A stretch of DNA of 24,247 bases from Bacteroidales bacterium (GTDB lineage Bacteria > Bacteroidota > Bacteroidia > Bacteroidales > Bacteroidaceae), in contig SFCY01000021.1 in assembly GCA_004558865.1 (NCBI GenBank), positions 1 to 24,247 of the forward strand, in the 5' to 3' direction. Made by a program: the position numbers and the translations under genes. Under the pieces are notes generated by a model. The model was not told where the DNA came from, did no database searches, and worked only from the letters and a program-made list of their open reading frames with translations. Positions 1 through 6,533 of this stretch are shown piece by piece; positions within the stretch are counted from its first letter, which is position 1, and each line of letters begins with the position of its first letter.

Positions 1-1
1 C

Positions 2-1228
2 GCCATGGCCGTGGGCAGGCTGACCTACCAAAAGGGCTTCGACCATCTCATCGAGGCTTGGAAGATTGTGAGGAAGAAGTTTCCCGACTGGCAGTTGGAT
101 ATCTACGGCGAGGGAAAGCTCCGCCCCGCCCTGCAGCGCCAGATCGACGATGGCTACCTTGCCGACTGCGTCCACCTCGTGGGGACCCGCACCGACATGG
201 CCAGCGAGTATGCCAGCCACTCCATGGCTGTGATGAGCTCCAACTTTGAGGGGCTGCCGCTTGCTCTCCTTGAGGCTGCCGGGTGCAAGCTCCCCTTGGT
301 GTCGTACGACTGCGAGTGCGGTCCGCGCGAGGTGATAGAGGATGGGGTCAACGGCTACCTCGTGCCCAAGGTAGGCGACACGGAGGGACTGGCCGAGGCC
401 ATGATGCGGCTCATGGGCAGCGAGGAGCTGCGGCGCACCATGGGCGAGGCCTCCCCGCAAAGGCTCATCCCCTTCTCCCATGAGGTCAACACCTACAATG
501 CGGAGAAGTTCCTCCCACAGGTGTTGGAGAGCGTAAAGGACTTTGACGAGATTGTGGTGTGCGACATGGAGAGTACCGACCACACGCCCGACATCGCCCG
601 ACAATATGGTTGCCGCATCGTGACCTTTCCGAAGGGCGACTGCAACATCGTAGAGCCGGCCCGCCAGTTTGCCCTCGATGCGGCTCGGGGGCCTTGGATC
701 TTGGTGGTAGACGCCGACGAGCTGGTCACCCCCCAGCTCAGGGACTACCTCTACCGCATGGTTGGCCGACCCGACTGTCCACGGGGGCTCTGGATTCCCC
801 GCCGCAACAGGGTGCTCAACCAGCTCCACCGGGAGCGTGGGCACGACTACCAGCTGAGGTTCTTCGCCAAGCAGGGCACCACGTGGCCGCCGATCATCCA
901 TGTCATGCCCCACGTGAGCGGCCGCGTGGAGCGCGTCGACGCACGCGAGCGCGGCGTGGAACTCATCCATTTGGCCGAGAACTACGTCGGCGACATCGTG
1001 GAGAAAATCAACCGCTACACAGATGGCGAGCTGGAGAAGAAGAAGGACAAGCAGTGGGGCGTGGGCGAACTGCTCTGGCGCCCGTGGTGGAGGTTCTTCA
1101 AGTCGTATGTCATGTCGCGTGGATTCCTCAACGGCACGCCCGGATTCATCGGCAGCGCGCTCGACGGCTTCTACCAGTTCGTGCTTGTGGCCAAAATCAT
1201 CGAGCGGCGCCTGAGGGCACGCCAGTAG
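2..1228 (+). CDS. Fused GT4-GT2 glycosyltransferase, 5' end cut by the window
   Basis: The frame is open to the window edge, so the N-terminal half of the first domain lies upstream; the ATG at 5 is internal (AVGRLTYQKGFDHLIEAW is a mid-protein GT4 motif). Residues from about 1 to 155, counted from that ATG, are the nucleotide-sugar-binding half of a GT4 enzyme: VGRL..KG near the start and the donor-site stretch SSNFEGLPLALLEA. The text then changes, after FSHE, to VNTYNAEKFL, VVCDMESTDHTPDIA and VVDADE, which is a GT2 enzyme of the WaaE/KdtX-like LPS type that lacks only its first few residues. GT2 enzymes of this type are cytoplasmic-face transferases that use a DxD-like acidic motif (here DADE). 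A GT9 gene follows 29 bases downstream, consistent with an LPS or capsule cluster. The junction near 480-490 looks like an in-frame deletion joining two genes; a mis-assembly is the alternative. Confidence 0.8.
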   Translation, partial: AMAVGRLTYQKGFDHLIEAWKIVRKKFPDWQLDIYGEGKLRPALQRQIDDGYLADCVHLVGTRTDMASEYASHSMAVMSSNFEGLPLALLEAAGCKLPLVSYDCECGPREVIEDGVNGYLVPKVGDTEGLAEAMMRLMGSEELRRTMGEASPQRLIPFSHEVNTYNAEKFLPQVLESVKDFDEIVVCDMESTDHTPDIARQYGCRIVTFPKGDCNIVEPARQFALDAARGPWILVVDADELVTPQLRDYLYRMVGRPDCPRGLWIPRRNRVLNQLHRERGHDYQLRFFAKQGTTWPPIIHVMPHVSGRVERVDARERGVELIHLAENYVGDIVEKINRYTDGELEKKKDKQWGVGELLWRPWWRFFKSYVMSRGFLNGTPGFIGSALDGFYQFVLVAKIIERRLRARQ

Positions 1229-1257
1229 CCGCCGCAACACAACAACACAGAAAAGCA

Positions 1258-2292
1258 ATGAAATATCTCGTCATCAGATTCCGCCAGATGGGCGACGCCG
1301 TCATAGCCACCTGTCTGCTCAACAGCATCAAGGAGAACGACCCGCAGGCCGACGTCACCTTCGTGCTCAACCAAAAGATAGAGCCGCTCTTCCGCGGCCA
1401 TCCCTCCATCGACCATATCATTACCTTCACCGAGCGCGAGCGGCACTCGCTCTGGCGCAACTTTGGCAAGATGTGGCGCGTGGTGAGGCGCGACCACTAC
1501 GACGTGATCATCGACATGCGCTCCACCCTCAACACCATGGGCTTCGCCCTGTTCTCGCCCAGCAGCCGCTACCGCATCGGACTGGAGAAGTCCTACACGC
1601 GGTGGGTCTACAACCACAGGATCCACCGCTTCCGCAAGGGCGATACGGCCATCAGCCACGACCTCGACATGCTGCGCCCCTTGGGATTCAAGCGCCTCGA
1701 CCCCCACATCTCGCTCTCCGTCACCGACGACGAGCGGCGCCGCTATGCCCGCTATCTCCAGGAGCAGGGCATCGACCTTGCGAGGCCCATCGTCCTGGTG
1801 GGTGTCTCGGCCAAGCTCGACGAGAAGCGGTGGCCGCTGAAATACATGGCCTTCATCACGCAACGGCTCATTGCCCGCCGGCCCGAGGCGCAGATAGTGT
1901 TCAACTACGCTCCCGGCAAGGAGGCCGCCGACGCAGCCGAGGTCTACGACCTGTGTGGCAACGACGCGCACATCTTCTTGGGGGTGGAGGCCAAGAGCCA
2001 GCGCGAGCTGTCGGTGCTGGCCACCTTTGTCACCTTCTATTTTGGCAATGAGGGTGGCGCGCGCCATATCATGCATGCCCACGGCAAGCCCTCGTTCGTG
2101 GTGGTGTCGCCGGGTCGCGACCCGCGCACTTGGATTCCGTGCGACAACGTGCCGGCCTCATGGGCCAGCCTCGACGAGCTGATGCCCCCGGGGGAGCAGC
2201 TCGGCCTGCCCTACGACGAACTCTATGCCCGCATCACCCCCCAGTTTGTATGGGGCAAGGTGGAGCGGTTCTTGGATGAGAATGGGCTGTAG
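1258..2292 (+). CDS. GT9 family (ADP-heptose:LPS heptosyltransferase-like) glycosyltransferase
   Basis: 344 aa. The first ATG after the upstream stop is used; the longer frame beginning at 559 overlaps the upstream gene and is a shadow. The N-terminus MKYLVIRFRQMGDAV carries the GT9 signature (R-x(2)-x-GD near residue 12). The second Rossmann half shows VLVGVSAKLDEKRWP and the donor-loop motif FGNEGGARHIMHAHGKP, the usual G-N-[DE]-G-x-x-H pattern. Length matches the family (about 330-360 aa). Family members transfer heptose or related sugars to the LPS core at the cytoplasmic face of the inner membrane. It lies 29 bases after the glycosyltransferase upstream on the same strand, so the two are probably co-transcribed. 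The exact sugar cannot be read from sequence. Confidence 0.88.
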   Translation: MKYLVIRFRQMGDAVIATCLLNSIKENDPQADVTFVLNQKIEPLFRGHPSIDHIITFTERERHSLWRNFGKMWRVVRRDHYDVIIDMRSTLNTMGFALFSPSSRYRIGLEKSYTRWVYNHRIHRFRKGDTAISHDLDMLRPLGFKRLDPHISLSVTDDERRRYARYLQEQGIDLARPIVLVGVSAKLDEKRWPLKYMAFITQRLIARRPEAQIVFNYAPGKEAADAAEVYDLCGNDAHIFLGVEAKSQRELSVLATFVTFYFGNEGGARHIMHAHGKPSFVVVSPGRDPRTWIPCDNVPASWASLDELMPPGEQLGLPYDELYARITPQFVWGKVERFLDENGL

Positions 2293-2401
2293 TCGGCTTG
2301 AGGCGAATGTCAGCAAACTACCAAATGGGGGTGTGGGGTCTCAAGCTCCCCCTGCGGCTGGGAGATCGCCCGTCCGGCCATGATTGGCAACCGGTCTCGT
2401 C

Positions 2402-2761
2402 TCACCCCATGAAGCTCACCGCCAAGGCCACTATGGCAAGCCCTCCTTGCTTGAAGAGAATCTTTGGGTTGCTGCTCCAGGCTCCGTAGAGGGCCGCAAG
2501 GATGACATAACCTAACAGCAGGCGGCTCCATAGCAGGTCCTGGCCAATGGCGGCAAAGGCCAGCAACGCGGCCAGCAAGCCGTTGTAGACCCCCTGGTTC
2601 TTCAACAATGTGGAGAGATGGCGGTTGCCCAGTTCGTCCACGCCGATGCCGAACGTCTTGGAAGTATGGCGCGATGTGGTTGCAAAGGTCTCTAAAAACA
2701 TGATGTAGAGATGCTCGGCGGCAACCAACAAGACAAAAACGACAGTAAGTTGGTTCATCAT
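2402..2761 (-). CDS. DUF1304 family small membrane protein
   Basis: 119 aa. I chose the start at 2761 (MMNQLTVVFV) because it gives the normal DUF1304 length of about 120 aa and a promoter lies just upstream; the open frame to 2896 would read through that promoter. Four hydrophobic segments are visible at about residues 4-24, 57-73, 78-95 and 102-117. The family's polar motif AEHLYIMFLETF spans the end of helix 1, followed by KTFGI and NQGVYNG. DUF1304 proteins are integral inner-membrane proteins of unknown function. The gene converges on the GT9 gene and is monocistronic as far as can be seen. Confidence 0.85.
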   Translation of the reverse strand: MMNQLTVVFVLLVAAEHLYIMFLETFATTSRHTSKTFGIGVDELGNRHLSTLLKNQGVYNGLLAALLAFAAIGQDLLWSRLLLGYVILAALYGAWSSNPKILFKQGGLAIVALAVSFMG

Positions 2762-2778
2762 AAAAGTTCTTTTTGTTG

Positions 2779-2809
2779 CAAAGTTAGCGTAAACAAAGGG
2801 AACCGCAAA
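2779..2809 (-). promoter_or_regulatory. Bacteroidota promoter for the DUF1304 gene
   Basis: On the minus strand a TTTG (-33 box, 2806-2809) is followed after exactly 19 bases by TAACTTTG (TAnnTTTG -7 box, 2779-2786). This is the consensus for the primary sigma factor of Bacteroidota. The ATG is only 17 bases beyond the -7 box, so the 5' leader would be about 10 bases. Confidence 0.75.
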
Positions 2810-2921
2810 GAAAAACGTCTTGTTTGTGGCTATTCCATAGCTTTCACTCCGGCTTCGTGGGCTCCTTGCAGCCGTCAAGCGCGGGCCGGTCGCCATTGTC
2901 TTACTGGCGTTATGGTTTACG

Positions 2922-2951
2922 AAAAGAGGAGCGGCCGAATGGCCGCTCCTC
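2922..2951 (-). terminator. Rho-independent terminator after the NAD(P)-binding protein gene
   Basis: A perfect 11-bp stem (GAGGAGCGGCC at 2926-2936 with its complement at 2941-2951) closes a 4-base loop. On the minus strand it is followed by TTTT (2922-2925). It starts 9 bases after the stop codon of the gene ending at 2961. Confidence 0.8.
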
Positions 2952-2960
2952 CTATATTGC

Positions 2961-3614
2961 TTAGTATCCGATGGTGAAGCGCTCCTTGTGGTGGGCTGGC
3001 TTCTCCAACTCGTCGACCATGGCCACGGCGTAGTCCTGTACGGAGATGTGGCTGGAGTTGGTCTTCGGGTCGATGACGAGGTCGTCCTTGCCGAGGCGGA
3101 ACTTGCCCGTGCGAGAGCCTTTCTCGTCGAATGCGCCGGCAGGAGAGAAGAACACCCAGTCGAGGTCGTGCTCCTTGGTCAGATAGTGGAGATAGAAGTT
3201 GCCCAAGGGGCGCACGCCGTCCATGATTTCGGCGGGGATGGCTCCCGAGTCGACCACGCGTAGGCCTGGCTTGACGAAGAGCGTGCCTGCGCCGCCGACG
3301 ATGAGCAGACGGCCAACGCCGCTCTTCTTCACGGCCTCCACAATCTTGGGATAGTTCACTTCGATGAGACGCTTGATGTCGGGGTTGGACCAGCCGGGGT
3401 TGTAGGCCGATATGACAGCGTCCTTGCCCTTGGCGATGTTGGCGATGGCGTCTACGTTGGCCACGTCCTCCTCCACAGCCGTGAGGTTGTTGCTTTGGGG
3501 CAGCTTGGTGGAATCGCGCACCACGGCCGTCACCTTGTGGCCGCGTGAGAGCAGCTCGTTGAGCACCGCCGAGCCTACGAATCCTGTCGCACCGATTAAA
3601 ACTACATTTGCCAT
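2961..3614 (-). CDS. NAD(P)-binding SDR-like protein (NmrA/YwnB type)
   Basis: 217 aa. The start at 3614 (MANVVLIGATGFVGSAVL) places the Rossmann motif GxxGxxG at residues 8-14, as in the family, and is preceded by a good Shine-Dalgarno (GGAAAGGAAACAAGTT before the ATG). The longer frame to 3737 would cross the predicted promoter. The fold continues with a basic residue after strand 2 (VVRDSTKL, typical of NADP preference), VISAYNPG after strand 4 and RLLIVGGAGTL for strand 5. There is no YxxxK catalytic pair, which fits the atypical SDR group (PF13460) of flavin- or quinone-reductase-like or stress-related proteins. Substrate unknown. It has its own promoter and terminator, so it looks monocistronic. 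Confidence 0.85.
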   Translation of the reverse strand: MANVVLIGATGFVGSAVLNELLSRGHKVTAVVRDSTKLPQSNNLTAVEEDVANVDAIANIAKGKDAVISAYNPGWSNPDIKRLIEVNYPKIVEAVKKSGVGRLLIVGGAGTLFVKPGLRVVDSGAIPAEIMDGVRPLGNFYLHYLTKEHDLDWVFFSPAGAFDEKGSRTGKFRLGKDDLVIDPKTNSSHISVQDYAVAMVDELEKPAHHKERFTIGY

Positions 3615-3698
3615 AACTTGTTTCCTTTCCTTTATTGAATGGTGAATATTCTGTTGCTTGCTTGACTTTGGCTTGTGGCCTTGTCTTGATTGCGTGTG

Positions 3699-3706
3699 CA
3701 AAATTA
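3699..3706 (-). promoter_or_regulatory. Candidate -7 box for the NAD(P)-binding protein gene
   Basis: Reads TAATTTTG on the minus strand (TAnnTTTG consensus), about 85 bases upstream of the ATG. At the -33 spacing only a weak match is seen (CTTG, 20 bases away). It lies in a local AT-rich dip in otherwise GC-rich DNA. Confidence 0.45.
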
Positions 3707-4188
3707 CGACAAAAAAAACTGCCCTGCAAGAAGGCACTTTTCGGTCTTATGGTTACCTTTTGGTAGGAATTGGGAGCCTGCTGACTTCTCCAAAAATGAC
3801 TTTAACACGCATTAACCTAATGCACCGCCCCTGGCGACTGTCCTGCTCCTCTCCCCCAGGTCCTTTCCCCGGGCAAAACGGGAATTGCCATACAGAAGCG
3901 TATTGCAGGACTCCACCCCTCGCTTTGTCCTCAATCATCATTCTCTCAGCGAATCGAGAGAATGAATCGAATGCGCATTCGGGCAATTCGCATTTTTTTC
4001 TTCTTATGCGGCTGCGCCGCAATCTTCGGGCAAACTTAGAGAGTAATTCGTTGAAGCGTTTCAATCATCTTATGCAAGCCGGCATTCGCAGGACAGATAC
4101 CCGATCTTGCGGTTGGCGGGGTCTTGGTTGGAGTCATGTGGATATGCTCTTCTTTCTACGCCTCCACTGCTAAATTCCCGGTGTTTTG
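3707..4188. other. Long gene-free stretch between divergent genes
   Basis: No credible coding frame was found between the -7 box of the leftward gene and the promoter of the rightward protease gene. Two open frames here (3658-4173 plus, 3753-4064 minus) have no family resemblance and run through inverted repeats. 3740-3930 shows nothing I can name. 3938-4021 holds clustered inverted repeats, listed separately. A TAAGTTTG box on the minus strand at 4031-4038 could start a short leftward transcript through these repeats, but its -33 region is poor. Confidence 0.6.
3938..4021. repeat. Cluster of three inverted repeats in the intergenic region
   Basis: First: a perfect 10-bp inverted repeat, TCATTCTCTC (3938-3947) and GAGAGAATGA (3956-3965), loop 8. 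Second: a perfect 14-bp palindrome CGAATGCGCATTCG (3968-3981). Third: a 6-bp stem TGCGGC/GCCGCA (4007-4012 and 4016-4021) with a 3-base loop. Cross-pairing is also possible: GCGAAT (3949-3954) with ATTCGC (3986-3991), and AATGCG (3970-3975) with CGCATT (3989-3994), the latter running into seven Ts (3993-3999), which resembles a plus-strand terminator. Function unknown: a structured RNA, operator or attenuator-like element. Confidence 0.65.
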
Positions 4189-4219
4189 TTTGCGCAACCC
4201 ATTTTTTTTTATAATTTTG
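4189..4219 (+). promoter_or_regulatory. Bacteroidota promoter for the C1 protease gene
   Basis: TTTG (4189-4192), 19 bases, then TAATTTTG (4212-4219): a full match to the TTTG-N19-TAnnTTTG consensus. The ATG at 4240 is 20 bases beyond the -7 box, giving a short leader. The stretch is AT-rich, with a T-run inside the spacer. Confidence 0.8.
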
Positions 4220-4239
4220 CCCAATGACAGAACCATCCC

Positions 4240-5289
4240 ATGTCGAAGCATACGAAAGCCATAATTCCAATTCTTGCCCTCATCCTTGTCTTCTCGTTTG
4301 TGGGCTGCAACAGTCCGCACCGCCCAAAGGACGGAGCGCGGAAGTTTGTCACCCTGTGCAGGGTGGCAACCACCCCCGTGAAGGACCAGGGCAACAGCGA
4401 CCTCTGTTGGCTCTTCGGCATGTTGGCCACCATCGAGAGCGAGCATATCATGCGGGGCGACTCGGTCAACCTGAGTCCAGAATACGTGTTCCGCAAGATG
4501 CTCGTGCTGCATGGCACGCGCGACTTCTTCGCCCGCGGCACGCGCGCAATCTCGCTGCGCGGCATGGCTCCGATGCTCATCCATTATCTCGACGACACGG
4601 GGGCCATTCCCTACGACTCCTATTTCAATCCCGACCGCAAGATCAATTATCCCGTATTGGTCAACAAGGTGCAGAAACTCGCCGAGAGCTCATCCCAGCT
4701 CACGTCGTTCACCACCCGCCTCAACGACCTGCTCGACCGTGAGATAGGTCCTTTGCCGGGCGTTGTGGCCATGGGCGGCATGGAGTATACGCCCCGCGAA
4801 TTTGCCCACAGCGTGTGCATGCGCGACGAGTATGTGGCCCTGACGAGCTTCACCCACCATCCTTTCGGCATGGAGTTTTGTTTGGAGGTGCCCGACAACG
4901 CCATGCACGACAGCTTCCTCAACGTGCCCATCGATACGCTGATGGAGCGCGTGGAGCAGGCGCTCTTCTCCGGCCACCCTGTGTGTTGGGAGGGCGACAT
5001 TTCCGAGCGGGGCTTCGACTGGCAGCGGGGCTTGGCGGTGCTGCCGCCCCATCAAGACAAGGTTGGGCAGGACGAGCGCCAGCATGAGTTTGAGACCCGT
5101 CAGACCACCGACGACCACGTGATGGAGATTGTGGGCATGGCCCGCGACCTCAGTGGGAAGAAATACTTCATCATGAAGAACTCTTGGGGCGCCAGCAATG
5201 TCTACAAGGGATACCTCTTCATGAGCCTCGACTATGCCCGCATGAAGACCATCGCCGTCGTGATGACCCGCACGGCGTGGGGAGGATGA
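4240..5289 (+). CDS. Lipoprotein papain-like (C1B, bleomycin-hydrolase-like) cysteine protease
   Basis: 349 aa. The N-terminus is a lipoprotein signal: MSKHTK, a hydrophobic stretch (8-22), then FVGC with Cys23 as the lipidated residue. Papain-family catalytic residues are all present: Gln50 (VKDQG) six residues before Cys56 (SDLCWLFG), His293 (TTDDHVMEIVG) and Asn314 (MKNSWG). The DDH context and the RKMLVLHGTRDFF region fit the bleomycin hydrolase/PepC branch (C1B), aminopeptidases that are normally cytosolic and about 450 aa. This one is about 100 residues shorter and predicted to be membrane-anchored in the envelope, so its role is probably peptide trimming outside the cytoplasm. It has its own promoter and converges, with only 22 bases between stops, on the glutaminyl cyclase gene. 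Peptide specificity cannot be inferred. Confidence 0.85.
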   Translation: MSKHTKAIIPILALILVFSFVGCNSPHRPKDGARKFVTLCRVATTPVKDQGNSDLCWLFGMLATIESEHIMRGDSVNLSPEYVFRKMLVLHGTRDFFARGTRAISLRGMAPMLIHYLDDTGAIPYDSYFNPDRKINYPVLVNKVQKLAESSSQLTSFTTRLNDLLDREIGPLPGVVAMGGMEYTPREFAHSVCMRDEYVALTSFTHHPFGMEFCLEVPDNAMHDSFLNVPIDTLMERVEQALFSGHPVCWEGDISERGFDWQRGLAVLPPHQDKVGQDERQHEFETRQTTDDHVMEIVGMARDLSGKKYFIMKNSWGASNVYKGYLFMSLDYARMKTIAVVMTRTAWGG

Positions 5290-5311
5290 CGGGTGTAGGG
5301 TTTGTAGGGGA

Positions 5312-6343
5312 TTATTTCTCGGTGAAGAGCACTTGTATCACAGTTTGTCCCACGGCCTTGAGCGTGTTGCGGTCGATGTTGTCCATGTTGTCGGCCAGCG
5401 TGTGCCATGTGGGTCCGAATGAGCTTTGTTGGCAGTCGGGATAGTAGGGTATGATGTCGATGGTGGGTATACCGGCCTTTTGGTTCAGGGGGATATGGTC
5501 GTCGGTGATCATTCCTCCCTCCTGCCGGGGAAAGTAGCTGCCGAATCCCGCCTGGCGGGCTGCGCGCCACACCTTTTTCACAATCTCGGGCGCATACTGG
5601 TTGGAGATTCCCTCCTTGTAGAACTTGGCGTTCATGCCGCCCACCATGTCGAGCAGGATGCCGTAGCGGGCCTCGTAGCCCTGTGGCAGGTTGGCGGCGA
5701 AATGCTGGGCGCCCAAGGCCCAGAAGTCGCCACTCGCGTCTTGGTTGGCTTCCCATTGGGGTGTGCCCCAGTCTTCAGCGTCGAAGCAGACAAAGTCCAC
5801 TCCGAATCCCGACGGCAGGGCGTTCTTCTGCAGCAGTCGGGCAATCTCCAGCATCACGGCCACTCCGCTGGCGGCGTCGTTGGCGGCAAGGATGGGCTTG
5901 TGCCAGTTGGCCGAGTCGGGGTCGTTGTCGGCCCAGGGCCGCGAGTCCCAGTGGGCGCAGAGCAGTATGCGCGTCGTGGCCCGGGGGTTGTACTGTGCCA
6001 TGATGTTGGTGCTTTTCAGCGTGGTGCCGTCGTAGCCCTTGAGGTCGGCCTTCTGCGTGGTCACCTTGCAGCCGTAGCCCTTGAATTTGGCCACGATCCA
6101 TGCCCCGCACTCCTCGTGGCCCTTGCTGTTCATGTCGCGCGGCCCGAAGTCGCACTGCGCCTGTGTGAAGGCGTAGGCCGAGTCGGCGTTGAAGTCGGGC
6201 CCCACGGGACTCGCCTTCTCCTCCTCTTCCGTCTCTGTCAAGTCGTTCACGTTCTTGTTGCTGTTGCTATATCCGTACCAGCCCAGGCCTGCGGCGAGGG
6301 CGACTACAGCTGCTGTTACCATGATGATAGTTTTCCGTTTCAT
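5312..6343 (-). CDS. Type II (vertebrate-like) glutaminyl-peptide cyclotransferase, M28 fold
   Basis: 343 aa, with an N-terminal signal anchor (residues 5-22) and an acidic linker (TETEEEEKA). The catalytic domain has the M28 fold. Details match glutaminyl cyclase rather than an aminopeptidase: the metal Asp156 (AANDAASGVAVMLELAR-like), Glu190-Asp191 (FDAEDWG), Asp232 (LLDMVGG), DDHIPL, and the Trp-His pair 313-314 in TWHTLADN, equivalent to the VWHTMDDN motif of animal enzymes. The enzyme turns N-terminal Gln into pyroglutamate on exported proteins. Such enzymes are described in oral Bacteroidota (Porphyromonas, Prevotella, Tannerella). The gene lies 190 bases downstream of the C26-M19 gene on the same strand; no clear promoter is seen between them. 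An M28 aminopeptidase is the alternative, which the WH motif argues against. Confidence 0.85.
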   Translation of the reverse strand: MKRKTIIMVTAAVVALAAGLGWYGYSNSNKNVNDLTETEEEEKASPVGPDFNADSAYAFTQAQCDFGPRDMNSKGHEECGAWIVAKFKGYGCKVTTQKADLKGYDGTTLKSTNIMAQYNPRATTRILLCAHWDSRPWADNDPDSANWHKPILAANDAASGVAVMLEIARLLQKNALPSGFGVDFVCFDAEDWGTPQWEANQDASGDFWALGAQHFAANLPQGYEARYGILLDMVGGMNAKFYKEGISNQYAPEIVKKVWRAARQAGFGSYFPRQEGGMITDDHIPLNQKAGIPTIDIIPYYPDCQQSSFGPTWHTLADNMDNIDRNTLKAVGQTVIQVLFTEK

Positions 6344-6377
6344 ATTCTGTTTGACTGAAGGTCGGTTCTAAAAGTTA

Positions 6378-6495
6378 GGTCGAGGCGTAGGCTGCAAGCT
6401 ATCGAGACTCAAAACGTAAGTTGAAGAGGGAGTGTAGCGGGCTACACAACCGATGAGACTTGACGTTTTGAGGCTGAAAGATGCAGAATACGACC
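6378..6495. repeat. 118-base imperfect long hairpin, possible dispersed intergenic element
   Basis: Nested complementary arms are visible from outside to inside: GGTCG/CGACC (6378-6382, 6491-6495), CTGCA/TGCAG (6392-6396, 6482-6486), CTCAAAACGT/ACGTTTTGAG (6408-6417, 6463-6472) extended by AAGT/ACTT (6418-6421, 6458-6461), and GTGTAGC/GCTACAC (6432-6438, 6441-6447). The whole would fold into one long interrupted stem. There is no ORF. It sits between the dipeptidase-fusion gene and the glutaminyl cyclase gene. Parts resemble a stretch at 24138-24215. It could be a REP/MITE-type repeat or an RNA processing site. Confidence 0.6.
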
Positions 6496-6533
6496 GAAAC
6501 GACGTAAATACTTAATCTGTTAATTCCATCAAC

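Noticed and set aside
1171..2082. Long minus-strand open frame of 303 codons
   Set aside because: Lies antisense to the GT9 gene; repetitive His/Val/Gly/Asp composition typical of antisense frames in GC-rich genes and no recognisable family.
3753..4064. Minus-strand frame of 103 codons in the large spacer
   Set aside because: Runs through the inverted-repeat cluster, has no usable ribosome site or family; the only nearby -7 box lies after its start.
5426..6358. Plus-strand open frame of 310 codons
   Set aside because: Antisense to the glutaminyl cyclase gene, whose catalytic motifs are complete; the frame has only Val/Gly/His-rich shadow composition.
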